The translations under genes and the position numbers were made by a program. From Sorghum bicolor (lineage: Eukaryota > Streptophyta > Magnoliopsida > Poales > Poaceae): a stretch of 64,000 nucleotides of DNA. A model generated the notes under the pieces. The model was not told the origin of the DNA, made no database searches, and saw only the letters and a program-made list of their open reading frames with translations. The stretch is taken from the NCBI RefSeq assembly GCF_000003195.3, contig NC_012873.2, forward strand, positions 24,649,317 to 24,713,316. The letters run 5' to 3'. Positions 47,429 through 59,700 of the stretch are shown here, one piece after another. Numbering within the stretch: the first letter of the stretch is position 1; every line of letters begins with the position of its first letter.

Positions 47429-48004
47429 AACTTTGAGGCCCTGTATTTCATACACATCTTGTACCCTTAAGGTCTATGAATAAGCACTTGAATGAATGAA
47501 AATACTTTCCCAAGAAATACATAATGTGACCTATAAATTTCAACGTCAGGAGGAAGTCTTGACTATGACCCATCATTGTCAAAACTCCCTCGAGGGCTAG
47601 CAGGGGAGGACCCCCCCACAGGCTCCAAAAAATCAAACGATTTTTTAAAAGCTCAACGTTACCTTTTCCCTTTCAAGCCCTAAGGAAACCCCACATGATC
47701 AAGTAGTAAAAGCACCTCGAGCCCCTTAAGGGCCGAGAGACGTCGAGCCTGAGAACCCCTACGCCTCTGGGCTATGGTAACTCTACTCACTCCCTTACCC
47801 TCGAGGCAATCTGAGACGCTCTAATGAAAGATCGATTGAGGAACACAAACTTAGGGAGCAAGGAAATAAAAGAAACTCGAGCATAAAAGTAACAAGAGTA
47901 TATGGAAACCGCGAGTCTTAAGGCCACTGGGCCACAATGTTTATTTGAGACAAGTGCTAAATATATTACAATGGGTCTGAACACCTAGATTAGGCTCGCA
48001 GGCC
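47429..48004. other. Non-coding gap between E pol and E antisense ORF
   Basis: About 0.58 kb. On the - strand AATAAA (complement of 47940-47945) lies 60 bases past the antisense stop and could be its poly(A) signal. Nothing else recognised. Confidence 0.5.
47940..47945 (-). terminator. Possible poly(A) signal of the E antisense ORF
   Basis: Complement reads AATAAA, 60 bases after the antisense stop codon at 48005. Confidence 0.35.
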
Positions 48005-49202
48005 TCAGTCTTCATCTTCGCCCCTATCTTCTGTACCCGCACCGGTCTCAGGAGGGAGCACCTCTGGCTCGAACAGCTTCGCCAGCCTTTCGCCAAGAAC
48101 CTCTGCGTCATCGATCAAGGCATGGAGCCTCTCCTCATTCTCAGCATCAGTCTTTGAGATGTCAATGACAAAGCTGTGGGATACCACCTGCATATCATAG
48201 GAGAAGCCTGAGCAGACAACCGTCGAGCCCACTTCACCCCAATATGGAGTGCACCCCGAACTCAGTCCCTCAGAGTGGCGCCCAGATAGCATAACTGGTC
48301 TACTAGGGCGTCCCCTCGAGCAGCCTCCCTCGCCTCATTTGCAGGCTCGAGCTCCCAGAAGGTCGAGAGGTCGTTGATCGCCATCCCAGGTCGACCAGTA
48401 AAGGTGACCTCCCCCTCGAGTTGAGTCTTTAAAGACTGGGCATCGACCTGGGCGGCCAGCAGATCGTCCTTAAGCCATGTAGAAATTGAGATAAGGAGTC
48501 AGGCAACAGAAAAGTTGCATCACAGAAACAAAGGAAACACAAGGGCATAGAAGACTTACCGCAAACCTTCTCCTCAAGGGCTATATTTTCACCGACCAAG
48601 TCGGTGTTACTCTTCTCAATCTCCTTATAACAGTGGGCTAGCTCTGTCTCCTTGACCCGAAGGTCCTCGATCAGCTTGCCCAACTGCAGGATAGCATCTT
48701 CTCTCTCTCGCAGCGCTCTCTTTAGACGATCGACGTCATCAGAAAGGCCATGAGAGTGGGCTCGCTCTGCCTCGAGGTCCTCACGGGCCTTCTTTTTCAG
48801 CCTCTTCTACGGTGCCTCGGGTGATTTTGCTCTTTAGAAGCGCCTCCTTTAGCCCGCCATAAGCGCTCTTGGCGGCAGCGAGGTCCGACTCGACAAGCCT
48901 CTTTCCTTTGTCTAGCTCGACGGCCTCGTCCTTATACCGTGCAACCTCCTCCCAAGCCTTCATAGCCACCTCCTCGGCCGAGACAGGCTGCTCCTTCGAC
49001 TGGGACGCTTCCTCCTTCGTCTTCTCCGTGGCCTCTTGAGCAACGTGGACGTCTTCCTCCGCCCGGGAAACCTTACTGCCCATACTAGACAAGGTCTTCC
49101 GAGCATCAGTCAGAGCGGCCTCCTTCTCCTGCTTCTCCTCCTAGGCCGTAGTAAGATCCTTATACGCCTTAAGGAGCTTTTCTTATGATTCAAGGAGTTG
49201 AT
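48005..49202 (-). pseudogene. E antisense ORF, C-terminal part (coiled coil)
   Basis: Open pieces at 48781-49092 (VSRAEEDVHVAQEATEKTKE, KSDLAAAK-like heptads), 48550-48683 (LIEDLRVKETELAHCYKEIE) and 48005-48292, with acidic end TGAGTEDRGEDED. The stretches between look like introns (a donor-like TACCG/acceptor-like pattern near 48480-48560). It joins to 56793 once element G is removed. The arrangement (conserved head, basic middle, coiled coil) is that of the putative gypsy-type transposon proteins coded antisense in Tat elements. Confidence 0.6.
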
Positions 49203-49207
49203 CCTTG
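49203..49207. repeat. Target-site duplication CCTTG, left of element G
   Basis: CCTTG before TGTTGATG; the same five bases follow the right LTR at 56788-56792. Confidence 0.9.
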
Positions 49208-49924
49208 TGTTGATGTAAAAAGTAAATCTGCAAACACAAAGGGCTAATACCCGATTCAAACGTTAAGGCATGCCAGCCGATTTGACCTTACTATCGGCAA
49301 AGGTGATAACTCGAATACTTTGGTCCCGACAACAGCGATGCGCCCGGATGCCATGGCCAAGAGGTATTCACACGTAACTTGAGAATACGCCGAGCTTAAA
49401 TCGACGAACTCCTAAGAACTCGTAATAAAAACGAAAATATGATGAAGTTGTCGAAAAAGTAGATGCTAGAATATGAGTAAAAACTTGTATTTGATTGATT
49501 GATCGATTCTTTGATTACAGGGTCCCAGGGTCTACATTTATACTCTGCTCAAAGAGCCACAACTTGACACGACTAGGATTCGAATTCCAAATTAAACAGA
49601 ATCCGTATACAAAACGACTTAAATAACTAAGGAAAACATAAAACTATCCTCCCGTGACAAACTGGGACACCACCATAGACCAATCGGCAACCTTCAGGTT
49701 CTCCTTCCGAATCATCGGCAGACTCCTCATCGTAGCCATCGGCAAAGGTTAATGCTGACCATCGGCATGAACAAGTCACCACCCATTGACTTAGTCACAT
49801 TCAGCTGTCCCTTCATCGGCAACCACCCTCATCGGCAACTCCCCTGCAAACCAGTAGCTATTGCCTTATCTTGCCGATCTATACTCTACCGATCCTGGGC
49901 ACATGTCCAAAAACGGTGTCAACA
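49208..49924 (-). mobile_element. Element G, 3' LTR
   Basis: TGTTGATG to GTGTCAACA. A TATAAATG (complement of 49535-49542) marks the likely promoter. Confidence 0.9.
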
Positions 49925-50334
49925 CATGCTCCCCAATTTCGGAGTATAGAATCATTAATGCTCCTAAATTCTCTACAATAATGATGCCTTTCCGCAATTA
50001 ATCCTGTCAATTTGGAAACCGACCGTTGAAGCCGAACAACTCTGGCCCAATTCTTCCACAGATTCCTCGAATTCCTCAACCTCCTAAACTGGACATCTCC
50101 ACCATATTCGCCCATCGGCAATAATACCGTCAGAAGGAGCTGTCGATGGACCGACCAGGAAATCCTGCACAGTAAAATATCTCCAGATTATGACCGCTTC
50201 CTGTCAAATCACCTGCGCAATCCCTTGATTACCGTGCAAACAGTTACCATATCCACCTGAGTACCCTCGGATTTCACGGATACGGCGAAGAGATAAGTCA
50301 GATTTGCCCTTGCCCATTTTATCCTATAAATAGT
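49925..50334. other. G internal non-coding part next to the 3' LTR
   Basis: Upstream region of the PMD gene on the + strand. No long frame with recognisable product; it contains further ATCGGC words. Confidence 0.4.
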
Positions 50335-50342
50335 TCCTTCTC
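50335..50342 (+). promoter_or_regulatory. TATA box of the G antisense PMD gene
   Basis: TATAAATA in CCTATAAATAGTTCC, 148 bases before the ATG at 50483. It is followed by a CT-rich leader as in plant genes. Confidence 0.6.
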
Positions 50343-50482
50343 GGGTACTCCTCCTCCATCGTATCATTCTACAGCCCCAACATCCACTTCCTTGGCGGCG
50401 GCACCGTTCGAGGACTCCAAGAATTCTTGCAAGAACTTCCTCCAACAACCCTCAAGTCTTCGACCTTCTCCCCTGCGAGAAA

Positions 50483-52535
50483 ATGGCCATCAACTTCATC
50501 GTGTCTGAGGTCAGTTCTACTTCCCTCCTGTATTTTCACTGCACCCCTGTTCATCTGCAGTTCATCTTACTGAATACTTTTTTTCTTTCTTTTGCTCTTC
50601 TTTTTACTCCCAAAAACTTTTAGGATATGTCCAATAGAATTGTCATCCCTATCGATCGACCACACCTCCAATGTCTCGGTCCACTAGGGAACTCAGATCC
50701 TACCGGTCTGATTAACGCAGAAACAAACAGAATCCCCTTTAGAGCTGAGAATTTTTCCCTAGATCTGTGGAAAGATGCCTTCCGCTCTTGGCCTAGTCCT
50801 ACCAAGGGATGGAAGGATTGGTTCTTGAGAGTTAGCCATTCAAATGAAGTCCAATGGGGTGAGCGAAAACTAGACCAGTGCATTAGACTGTCTCTTGCCA
50901 ATATGCATAGGAATGAATCACTGCTGATTGCTGCATCATATTTCTGGTCAGACACACTTAATGCTTTTATCTTCGGCCATGGCTCTGCTTCTCCCACTCT
51001 TGCCGATGTGCTCATGCTCACCGGCTTAGATATATCCACTGCCGATAGTAGCCTCATATTTGACACCACACCTAGTGCTAAAGTGGAAACCCGCTCTATT
51101 GGCGGTTGGTCTGGGTATATTCAGAAATATCACAGAACAGGGCCTGTCAACATAAAGGAACAAACCACCTTCCTGAACATGTGGCTAGACAAATTTGTAT
51201 TCTGCGGTCGATCAGCAAGACCAACCTCTGTCTACCTATTGGCAGCAGAGAGATTAGCTAATGGTTGCCGATTTCCCCTCGGCCGATACCTGCTTGGCTC
51301 TACCTATCATCTTCTCCATCAAGTAACCAAGAAATTGCTGCTCGGTGAACCCATCGGCAACTTAGGGGGCCCTTGGAGGTTCATCAATATGTGGCTAAGC
51401 CTCCACATGCATAAGCGACTGGAATTTGACCACTTTGCACAGCGTTTCCCTAGGGATATAGCAGAGGATCATGAGGTAGATGAAGAAGAATCGGCAACTC
51501 GTCCTCCATTGAACTATGGCAAAGCCGTCATAGTCTTGCCTGGTACTGGAGGCAATAGAGATCAAGTCAGCAGATTCTTTCAGACTCTTTATGAGGGTCT
51601 GACCAAAGAACAGTGAGCATGGATGCCCTATGAAGATCCAGACACAAGATTTCATCTGACTTTCCACCCCTTCGACGATGCTCTCAATAAGGATCATGAT
51701 GTGATGATGGCTCTGATCACTCCCAGAGCTATACCAGTACACTTCTTCGGCAGTGGGAAAGCCTCCAACCAGACCTATGAGTTTTACAACCCATCGGCAC
51801 TAGCCCATCAACTAGCTTTCGGTCAACTACCGATTGCACTCTGTTATGCCGATGTGATAAAACCCAGGGAAACCATCACTAGCCTTCTCGAGTGGACCTG
51901 AGTAGCCCAACTGCCACCAAATGCCGACACAGATGCCGATCTATCAGATTGGATCCCGGCCTTATTCATTACTCAGGCATATAAACAATGGTGGGAAGAA
52001 TGGAAAGAGCATCTGTTCTGCAAATCAGCTCTCACGTATCGCGGCATGATCGACCCCCAGTACAAAGTCCCTGACAATACTGTAAGTAATTCTAAACCGA
52101 TGTTTCAATCCTTTCATTTTCACTTCCCATCGGTATCTTATTTCCTTGTTATATGCAGGTCGATGACACACCCCCATTGGTTAGCAGGAGTGGCAAGCCG
52201 ATTGAGCTCCTTCTATCGGGTCCGATCTCCCTGATCGGCAACAACGCTCCAACTTTGGCTGCTATAATGCATCGGGCGTGCGTCTCAGGAAAGTTACTAC
52301 CAAGCGGACGAAAACCTCTCCATCGGTAGCTGCCACTACTTTAGCACAAGCCTTCAAGGTAAATTTTGAAATTCTTTTACCCATACCGATTTCATTCTTA
52401 CATTTGTTACACTTGTACTCACAAATTTTCATTGTTGTATCAGCAAACTAGCACATCGGCAAAAACCTGAGGTATGACTCCCGATGCCCCCCAGTCCAGC
52501 CAACCAAAGAGGAAAAGCTCCAAGAGTACCAGAAC
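50483..52535 (+). pseudogene. Plant mobile domain (PMD) gene, antisense in element G
   Basis: Four exons: 50483-50509, 50624-52081, 52159-52358 and 52444 to about 52535, with GT-AG introns at 50510-50623, 52082-52158 and 52359-52443. The first intron joins MAINFIVSE to DMSNRIVIPIDRP in frame. The body reads WKDWFLRVSHSNEVQWGERK, ESLLIAASYFWSDTLNAFIF, ADVLMLTGLDIS, FLNMWLDKFVFCG and LLAAERLANGCRFPLGRYLL, then GGPWRFINMWLSLHM. This is the aminotransferase-like plant mobile domain, shared with MAIN/MAIL1-type proteins and common in transposons. Stops at 51614 and 51899 (likely former TGG or CGA codons) break it. The 3' end is fused to gag-pol debris. Role in the element unknown. Confidence 0.7.
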
Positions 52536-53733
52536 CCAGGCAAAGCAATCTTTATATTCTTTTAACAAATCAATTAATTGTTGCTTACACTCAGAATTTA
52601 ACTTGGCACTAATAAAAGTAGGTCTAGCCTTATCACCACTACCTATATCTACTTCTACCAAATCATCGGCCGATGTGAATCCCTGGCCCAATTTTCCATC
52701 ATCGGCGAACCTATCCATTAAAAACCTTCATCAGAACCGACTGCTTGGATCGGTGGAATCTCATAATCGGTAACTTTGAGAAAATCCTTCTCCCAAATTT
52801 CTCCCGAGATACACCTAATCCTCTCATAGGTATCTGCTTCTGCCGATGCAATAACGTAAGAAGAATCCCCCGGGACAATTTCAATCTTGTCACCTACCCA
52901 TTGGACCAAGCACTGGTGCATTGTAGACGGGATGCAACAATTGGCATGAATCTAGTCTCTCCCCAGTAGCAAATTATAAGCACCTTTTCCACTGATCACG
53001 AAGAAAGCTGTCGGCAAGGTTTTGCTGCCGATGGTCAACTCGATGCATATTGCCCCCTTAACCGGATACATGTTCCCCTCGAAGTCCTTCAACATCATAT
53101 CGGTCTTGGTCAAATTTTGATCCCCTTTTCCAAGCTTCCGATATACTGCATACGACATGATGTTGATGGCGGCTCCACCATCAATTAATATTTTGGTCAT
53201 TGGCTAACCATCAACCCTTCCTTTGACAAACAAAGCTTTAAGATGCTGCCTTTCACTGTCGGCGGGCTTTTCAAAGACAACCGTCATCGGATCCAGAGTC
53301 AACTGAGCTATCTGGTCGGAAAATTCCAACCCCTCATCGTCGCTGTACGGCGCAAGGAATTCCATCGGCAACATAAATACCATGTTGACATCTGCCGATG
53401 GCCCTTTCCCCTTAGGATCTGATCGTTGCCGATCCCCAGATTGGCCAGAGTTCTCGCCCTTGCTTAGTTCTTCTCGTCTTTCGCGCTGCAGCCTTCTTTT
53501 CTGTGTTTTAGTCAACCCCTCAGGACACCATGGGGGAAGTGGAGATTGCCTTGCCGATGGACGACGATATTCCCTTGACTCCATCCGATGAGTATTAGCA
53601 TCCCTGCAAAATATGAACTCATCGGGAACTCGAGCATTAGCCATCTCTTCAAGCTCTTCCTGGTTCCTGGGAAAATATTCAACACGATCACCAAGCCTAT
53701 CATGTACACTGAGCCTGCCCCCCATCCGATCAT
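52536..53733 (-). pseudogene. Element G protease region and pol start
   Basis: Reads EYFPRNQEELEEMANARVPD, LTLDPMTVVFEKPADSERQ, the protease PMTKILIDGGAAINIMSYAV (DGG site near 53170-53200), KGAYNLLLGRD, then HQCLVQWVGDKIEIV and CKQQLIDLLKEYKDCFAW, the usual lead into RT. The frame then runs into unrelated sequence (52440-52535). Three stops in between. Confidence 0.75.
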
Positions 53734-54054
53734 GAACAGATGCTCTCCCCCAAATCAGCCCATTAAATCACCGATCATCATTTTGATAGCGCCGATCGGA
53801 TCTGTCATACCGATCATAACCATTGCATTCTGGGCAATCTCTAACAGTAGGTAACTTGATGTTCTGCTCCTAGCAATGGATAAAGAATTGGCAGTTCTAG
53901 TGATCCTTGTGCCGATTCCACTCCTGTCGGCGTCTTTCTTCTTCCCGATGATAGTTTTCTTGCTGGCGCCGATACCGATCCTCGCGCTGCTGCCAAGTAT
54001 CCCGAGGCCTTCTATGAGTTATCACAATACTGGATCGGGGAGGCCTTCTATGAG

Positions 54055-56024
54055 TTAATTTCCTCTTGGATCAAGCCTTTTCCTTTTGCATCGGCAGTGG
54101 TGATCTGATGCTGAGGATCCACCAATGCACTTCTCCGGCTCCTTATGCCCGAAAGGGCAAGACATCGGCTTCTTATTCTTCACCCATTCTGCTAAACCGA
54201 TGACTGGTTCCTCATCAGAGTCCGAGCTTGCTGCCTCATCAACAAATGACACCTTTTTGTTCCAAGCCCTCTTAGGTTCAAAGGGCTTAATATCCTGGTT
54301 GGAAATCCTCTAGACCAAGTGACTTAGGCTCTCGAATTCCTGAGAAGCATATTTATCCCTGATATATGGCAATAAACCCTGGAAAGCCAAATCGGCTAGC
54401 AGCCGATCATCTAGAACCAGACTATAGCACTTGTTCTGGACTTCCCGCAACCTCTGCACAAAACTTTCAACCGATTCATCATTACGCTGTTTCAATCTAA
54501 CCAAATCGGTAATCTTCTTCTCATGAACTCCAGAAAAGAAGTATTTGTGAAATTGCTTCTCCAGATCGGCCCAAGTAATCACTGAATTAGGAGGCAATGA
54601 TATAAACCAAGTGAAAGCCGATCCAGATAATGATGACGAAAACAACCGAACCCTCAATTCATCCCTGTTAGCAGCTTCTCCACATTGGATGATAAACCTG
54701 TTGACATGGTCCATGGTTGACGTATCATCCTGTCCAGAAAATTTAGTGAAATCCGGCACCTTGTACCGATTTGGAAGCGGGATCAAATTGTATGCAGGAG
54801 GATATGGTGTCTGATAAGAGTAAGTGTTGACTTTGGGTTTTATCCCAAATTGGTCTCTCATTACTTTGGCAATCTTATCGGCCCAATAAGCGTCGGCATC
54901 TTGCCGATGAGGCAGTTGCGGATCTGGCACCTGTTGATACACTTCCACGTGTCTATGCGGCGCACAATCTGCATGGAACATTGGGTTAATCATTTGACCA
55001 CCAATCTGTTGACCACCAATCTGCTGCCCATGATTCATTGGCTGGTTGACCATCCCTTGATTATGGAACCCAGGTTGGATTTGGCATTGCTGAAACCCTG
55101 TAGCCTGATGATTCTGTTGGGGCATCTGTGGAAAGGCTTGCTGCCCAAGCCATCCACCATTAGCATTCATCGGCATAGGTCCTGCCGATGACTGGTAATT
55201 GGGCATCAACATTGAATTGACATACCCTGGCTGAGTCATAAACCTCTGTTGCGTCGGCATTGAATCTGCCAATGCATTAGGCATCTGGAACGTTGGAGCT
55301 TGAGAATTCCAAGTGAAGGTCTGGCAGTAGTAGTTGTATTATACTGGGGACTCTGATTCATCAGCACATTTGGAGGTGCTGATGCCATAGGAGCCTTTCC
55401 CCTCATATCAACCGTTTGAGACGTACTAGGTGTCTTCGACATGAACTCTGGGGGCATCCCAAAACCCCACCAGTTAGGAGGAACAGATCCCGACATTGCC
55501 GATGCCAATAGGTCTGTAGTGAGCTTGATCGACTCATCTGATGTTGATGGATTGGCCGGCATTGGCGTGGATTGCGCGTTAGTGACTCCTAACGTACTTG
55601 GAGGAACAACCGTTTCTGCACCTGCAGCTGCTGTTGCAGCCGATGGAGCTGTGACAACTGGTGACCCCGGCTGATGATGAGAAGGACCAACATAATTTGG
55701 TGGCAACTGTCCTTCTTTGAAAGTTCTAGCCACGACATTGAAAACCGTACTGGACAGCACACCAGCTTGATTGATCAAGGCACGATTAATAGCACTATCA
55801 ACCATGTCTTGAAGTTTACCAGGATTGGCTTCAAAAGTAACCTGCCGAGGCATCGGCAGTGCTTCCTTCTGGATCACCTCGCCACTCCTATTTACGCTGA
55901 AGGACTTGAGACATTGTTGCTTGTAATCATCCATAGCCTTTGCAATAGCTTGCTTCTGCTCATCTTAGAGACTGGCTTCTGTCACGGGGATGACATTCTC
56001 CAAATCGAAATCGCTAGTCGCCAT
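54055..56024 (-). pseudogene. Element G gag
   Basis: Starts at ATG 56024 (MATSDFDLENVIPVTEAS), has a stop near 55965, an open piece to 55236, a frameshift near 55320, then 55284-54310. The capsid part reads YKVPDFTKFSGQDDTSTMDH, FTWFISLPPNSVITWADLEK, FHKYFFSGVHEKKITDLVRL and LLADLAFQGLLPYIRDKYAS. The N-terminal half is rich in P, M, Q, N. A cysteine/histidine part follows (SCPFGHKEPEKC, SASDHHCRC). Confidence 0.75.
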
Positions 56025-56071
56025 GTCGATCTCGGTCCTGAATCTTGTCCCACTGGGCATGCCAAAAGATG

Positions 56072-56787
56072 TGTTGATGCAAAAAGTGGATCTGCAAACA
56101 CAAAGGGCCAATACCCGATTCAAACGTTAAGGCATGCCAGCCGATTTGACCTTACTATCGGCAAAGGTGATAACTCGAATACTTTGGTCCCGACAACAGC
56201 GATGCGCCCGGATGCCACGGCCAAGAGGTATTCACGCGGAACTCGAGAATACGCCAAGCTTAAGTCGATGAACTCCTAAGAACTCGTAATAAAAAGGAAA
56301 ATATGACGAAGTCATCGAAAAAGTAGTGCTAGAATATGAGTAAAAACTTGTATTTGATTGATTGATTGATTCTTTGATTATAGGGTCCCAGGGTCTACAT
56401 TTATACTCTGCTAAAAGAGCCACCACTAGACACGACTAGGATTCGAATTCCAAATTAAACAGAATCCGTATACAAAACGACTTAAATAACTAAGGAAAAC
56501 ATAAAACTTTCCTCCCGTGACAAACTGGGACACCACCATAGACCAATCGGCAACCTTCAGGTTCTCCTTCCGAATCATCGGCAGACTCCTCATCTTAGCC
56601 ATCGGCAAAGGTTAATGCTGACCATCGGCATGAACATGTCACCACCCATGGTCTTAGTCACATTCAGCTGTCCCTTCATCGGCAACCACCCTCAATGGCA
56701 ACTCCCCTGCAAACCAGTTTCTATTGCCTTATCTTGCCGATCTATACTGTACCGATCCTGGGCACATGTCCAAAAACGGTGTCAACA
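56072..56787 (-). mobile_element. Element G, 5' LTR
   Basis: TGTTGATG to GTGTCAACA, TATAAATG at complement of 56398-56405. The - strand after it (CATCTTTTGGCATGCCCAG) should contain the primer site; I cannot assign the tRNA. Confidence 0.9.
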
Positions 56788-56792
56788 CCTTG
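56788..56792. repeat. Target-site duplication CCTTG, right of element G
   Basis: Pairs with 49203-49207. Confidence 0.9.
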
Positions 56793-59700
56793 AGAAGAGG
56801 GAGCTACTCCCAACCACCCCTCGTCGCGTGAATGAAGCCCGATTTCAGTCTTGAGGTCTCTTTCAAGTCCTGCAATAGAACATGAGTTGATAAGAGCACT
56901 AGTTCAACAAAAAATTCCAAGTGATGAGAGTCCAGAGGTCCTTACAAAGAAGGCCTGGCCCAGGCCATTGTTGATGATGTCGGACAGGAGACCCACAACG
57001 TGCTTCATCCAGAGACGAAGCTCTTCAAGGTGCTCCCACTTCTCGGACTCCTTTCGATCATCCATCATAATGGCTCATCCGGAGATGTGGAGGCTCAAAG
57101 GCAGATCCTTCCAGGACCCCAATGCTCGAGCTCTTCCTCCGTGCGTGCCTTGACGCCTCGGATAAGCTCTTGCACCATCTCGAGCGAGCCTCCATGGCGC
57201 AGAAATAGGTTGATGAGAGAGGGGAATCGCCCGTCATCATCAACAGACTTCCAGGTCCCGGTCTCACCCGCCTCACCGCCGCCAGAGGTCCCAGCCTCAT
57301 CTTCCCCACCGGCGCCAGATGTTCTAGCCACGTCTTCCCATGATCGCCGACCCTCTAGGTAGCCTGGGGCGAACCCCTCGATGCCATAGAGGGAGCCCTT
57401 AATCTCTGAGCTTGTATCCGCCGGTGTGCGCATGGCGAGCGCCAACACCACGACACAGTCCTCCCATCGTGGCTCAGCCGGGACGGTGGCAGGCCCCCAG
57501 GACGAAGCCATGAGGGAGTCATGAGACCGTAAACTGGCAGCTCCTCCTCCCCCGTCCCGGGCCTCTGCCCTGCCTTGAGCTGCTGCTGCTGCTGCTATTG
57601 TTGCTGTGATTGCTGCTCCTACCGTTGTTATTGCTTAGGGAACTCCTCCAACTGCCGCTGCTACAGTTGAATCTCTTGCAGCTCTCGGTGTCGGTGCTGC
57701 TCCAGCTATTCCTCGAGCTGCCGCTACTGCCGCTGCTACTCCCGCACCTCTTGCTGTTGCCGCTGCTGCTCGAGCAGACGACGCTGGTCCCCCTCTTCCT
57801 CCTCTTTCCTCTTTTCTTATTCCCTCCTCTTCCATTGCTCCTCGTTGTTCTTCTTCTTCCTCTCTTCCTAAATGGAATGGAGCCCAATAGGCCATGGCGT
57901 CCGCCCCTCGGTCTGAGGAGCCTCGACCTTCTCGTCCATAGTGCAGCCGCCTGACAACCGTGGATCGCCCCCGGACTCATCACTAATAGTGATAGGGTCG
58001 CCCATGTCCCCCGACATGGGTGGCTCAAAGGCTCCCTCCAAACCTTGGGAGCGAGGCATTTCGCTCGGGCCAGGCGGTGGTGAGACACGCGTCAAGCCAT
58101 CAACCCCCTCCGGCGGTCGAGGTAGAGTCTTGTCACCACCAGCGGGCGATCGAGAATCGGGAGAGCCTGCATACATCCCAAAACGACACATTCGTCTCAA
58201 GAAGTCTCTGCAATAAGCAGAGCCAACCCCAAAGTCACGAAGAGAGAAGTGAGCCACTTATCAGGAGCCTTGGAGATCACCCCCACCTTAAGCCTCTTAG
58301 CCATCGAGGGTTGGGCCTGCTCCAACTGCCTTTTTAGCCTGAGCAGGAAGGAAAGGGTGTAAGATGCCGAGGGATGGTAGATGAATGGGACAACAAAGAC
58401 AGAATTACGGTCTAAGGAACTTACCCCACGGGAAGGACGACCCTCCTACCGGTCCCACGACCACCAGGCCTCGAGCCACAACGCGGTGACCCCCGGTTTC
58501 TCCAGGACAGGTGTGGGCATCAGCTCCACTCTCCCCACCTGACGATCCACGGGACTAGCGCTCCTCTGATGCCCTCCTCCCTGGCTCGAGGCCACCGCTA
58601 CGGCATGGCCTCGAGTCAGCGGCCCCGTCGTCAAGGTTTTGATCCTGCGGCCCGAGCCAGACGCTAGAAGGGGTTGTGGTGGAGGAACAGCTCGACCCTG
58701 GGTAGGGGTAGGGGCGTGTCGGCGCGTCTGCGGTGGGGCGACGCCTCCTTTTGGCGCCTGTCACGGGGCTCACCTTGCCGCCCCTTGGAAGCCCCCGCTC
58801 GCGTCGAGGAGACCTTAGTTTCCGGCAGGCCTAGCAGGACCTGGTCGAGGCAAGCCGCCATCCCCTCAGAATCATCATCATCATTGTCGTCGTCGTCACC
58901 ACCGTCTTCATCGGGGGACTCTTCCTCAGGCTCCCCCTTGCACCTCTGTTTGGATCGTCGTTCCTCGAGCGCCTGACGCTTGTGGTTCTTGCTCTTCTCC
59001 TTATTCTTCTCTGCGTCCTTTACGAATTTATGCTTCTCCACGGAGGCGTGCCTTCTCTCACGCGTAGCGTCATCCTCCTTCACCGGTGGCGTTGATTGTC
59101 CCCTATCAAAATAGGCATAAGTCTCGGAAAAATTGGAAAGAGAACAATGAAACCAACAGCAAAGGTTAAGTAATGATAACTCGAGGGACTTACCAGATCG
59201 TAGTAGCCTTCCTCAGGCTTCATGTGGAAGCCGTTCACCTGCTCTGGCTGGAAGTCACTCGCGACGGCCGCCCTGACCCTGGCGGCAACCTCCTCATCCG
59301 AAGGCGCCTTGTTAGACATCCGACACACCTCGAGGTCCCACAGCGGAACGCGGGGACCCATCTCATCCATTCTCAGCGGTCGAGACATCAACGGGAGTAC
59401 CCGTCGACGATGGATCGCCAAGAGGACGAGTGTGGTGGTCAAGCCCTCCTCGCGTAGCTTCTTCAGAGCATCGAGAAGGGGGCAGAGCCGAGCCTGGAGA
59501 GTCTTAACGACGTCGTAGTTCTAGTTTTCTGGGCGCTCCGAGATCAACTGCCCGGTGTAGGTGAGGAAGAGGTCATCGTCGTTGCAGAGATAGAACCACT
59601 GAGAATCCCATTGGGCGTGGTTGGATGTTAGCCCAATGGGGATGTACTCTCGAGGCTCATCTGCGTGGCCCGTCTTCTGGACTAGGTTGAGGCAGCCAGC

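Larger units (their letters stand above)
49208..56787 (-). mobile_element. Element G: non-autonomous Tat-like element with antisense PMD gene
   Basis: 7.6 kb, LTRs of about 717 bp (49208-49924 and 56072-56787), TSD CCTTG. On the - strand it codes gag and protease up to the first residues before RT (KEYKDCFAW) and then breaks off near 52535. RT, RNase H and integrase are absent. The rest is a + strand gene with a plant mobile domain. LTRs differ at roughly 4 % of sites by eye. It is inserted in the antisense ORF of E. ATCGGC/GCCGAT words are extremely frequent throughout. Confidence 0.9.

Noticed and set aside
50483..52535. PMD gene as a host gene
   Set aside because: It lies between the two LTRs of G with matching target duplications and is fused to gag-pol debris, so it is element cargo.
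57610..57954. Leucine-rich 114-codon frame on the + strand
   Set aside because: Produced by the CTG-rich repeat; the element's coding strand is the other one.
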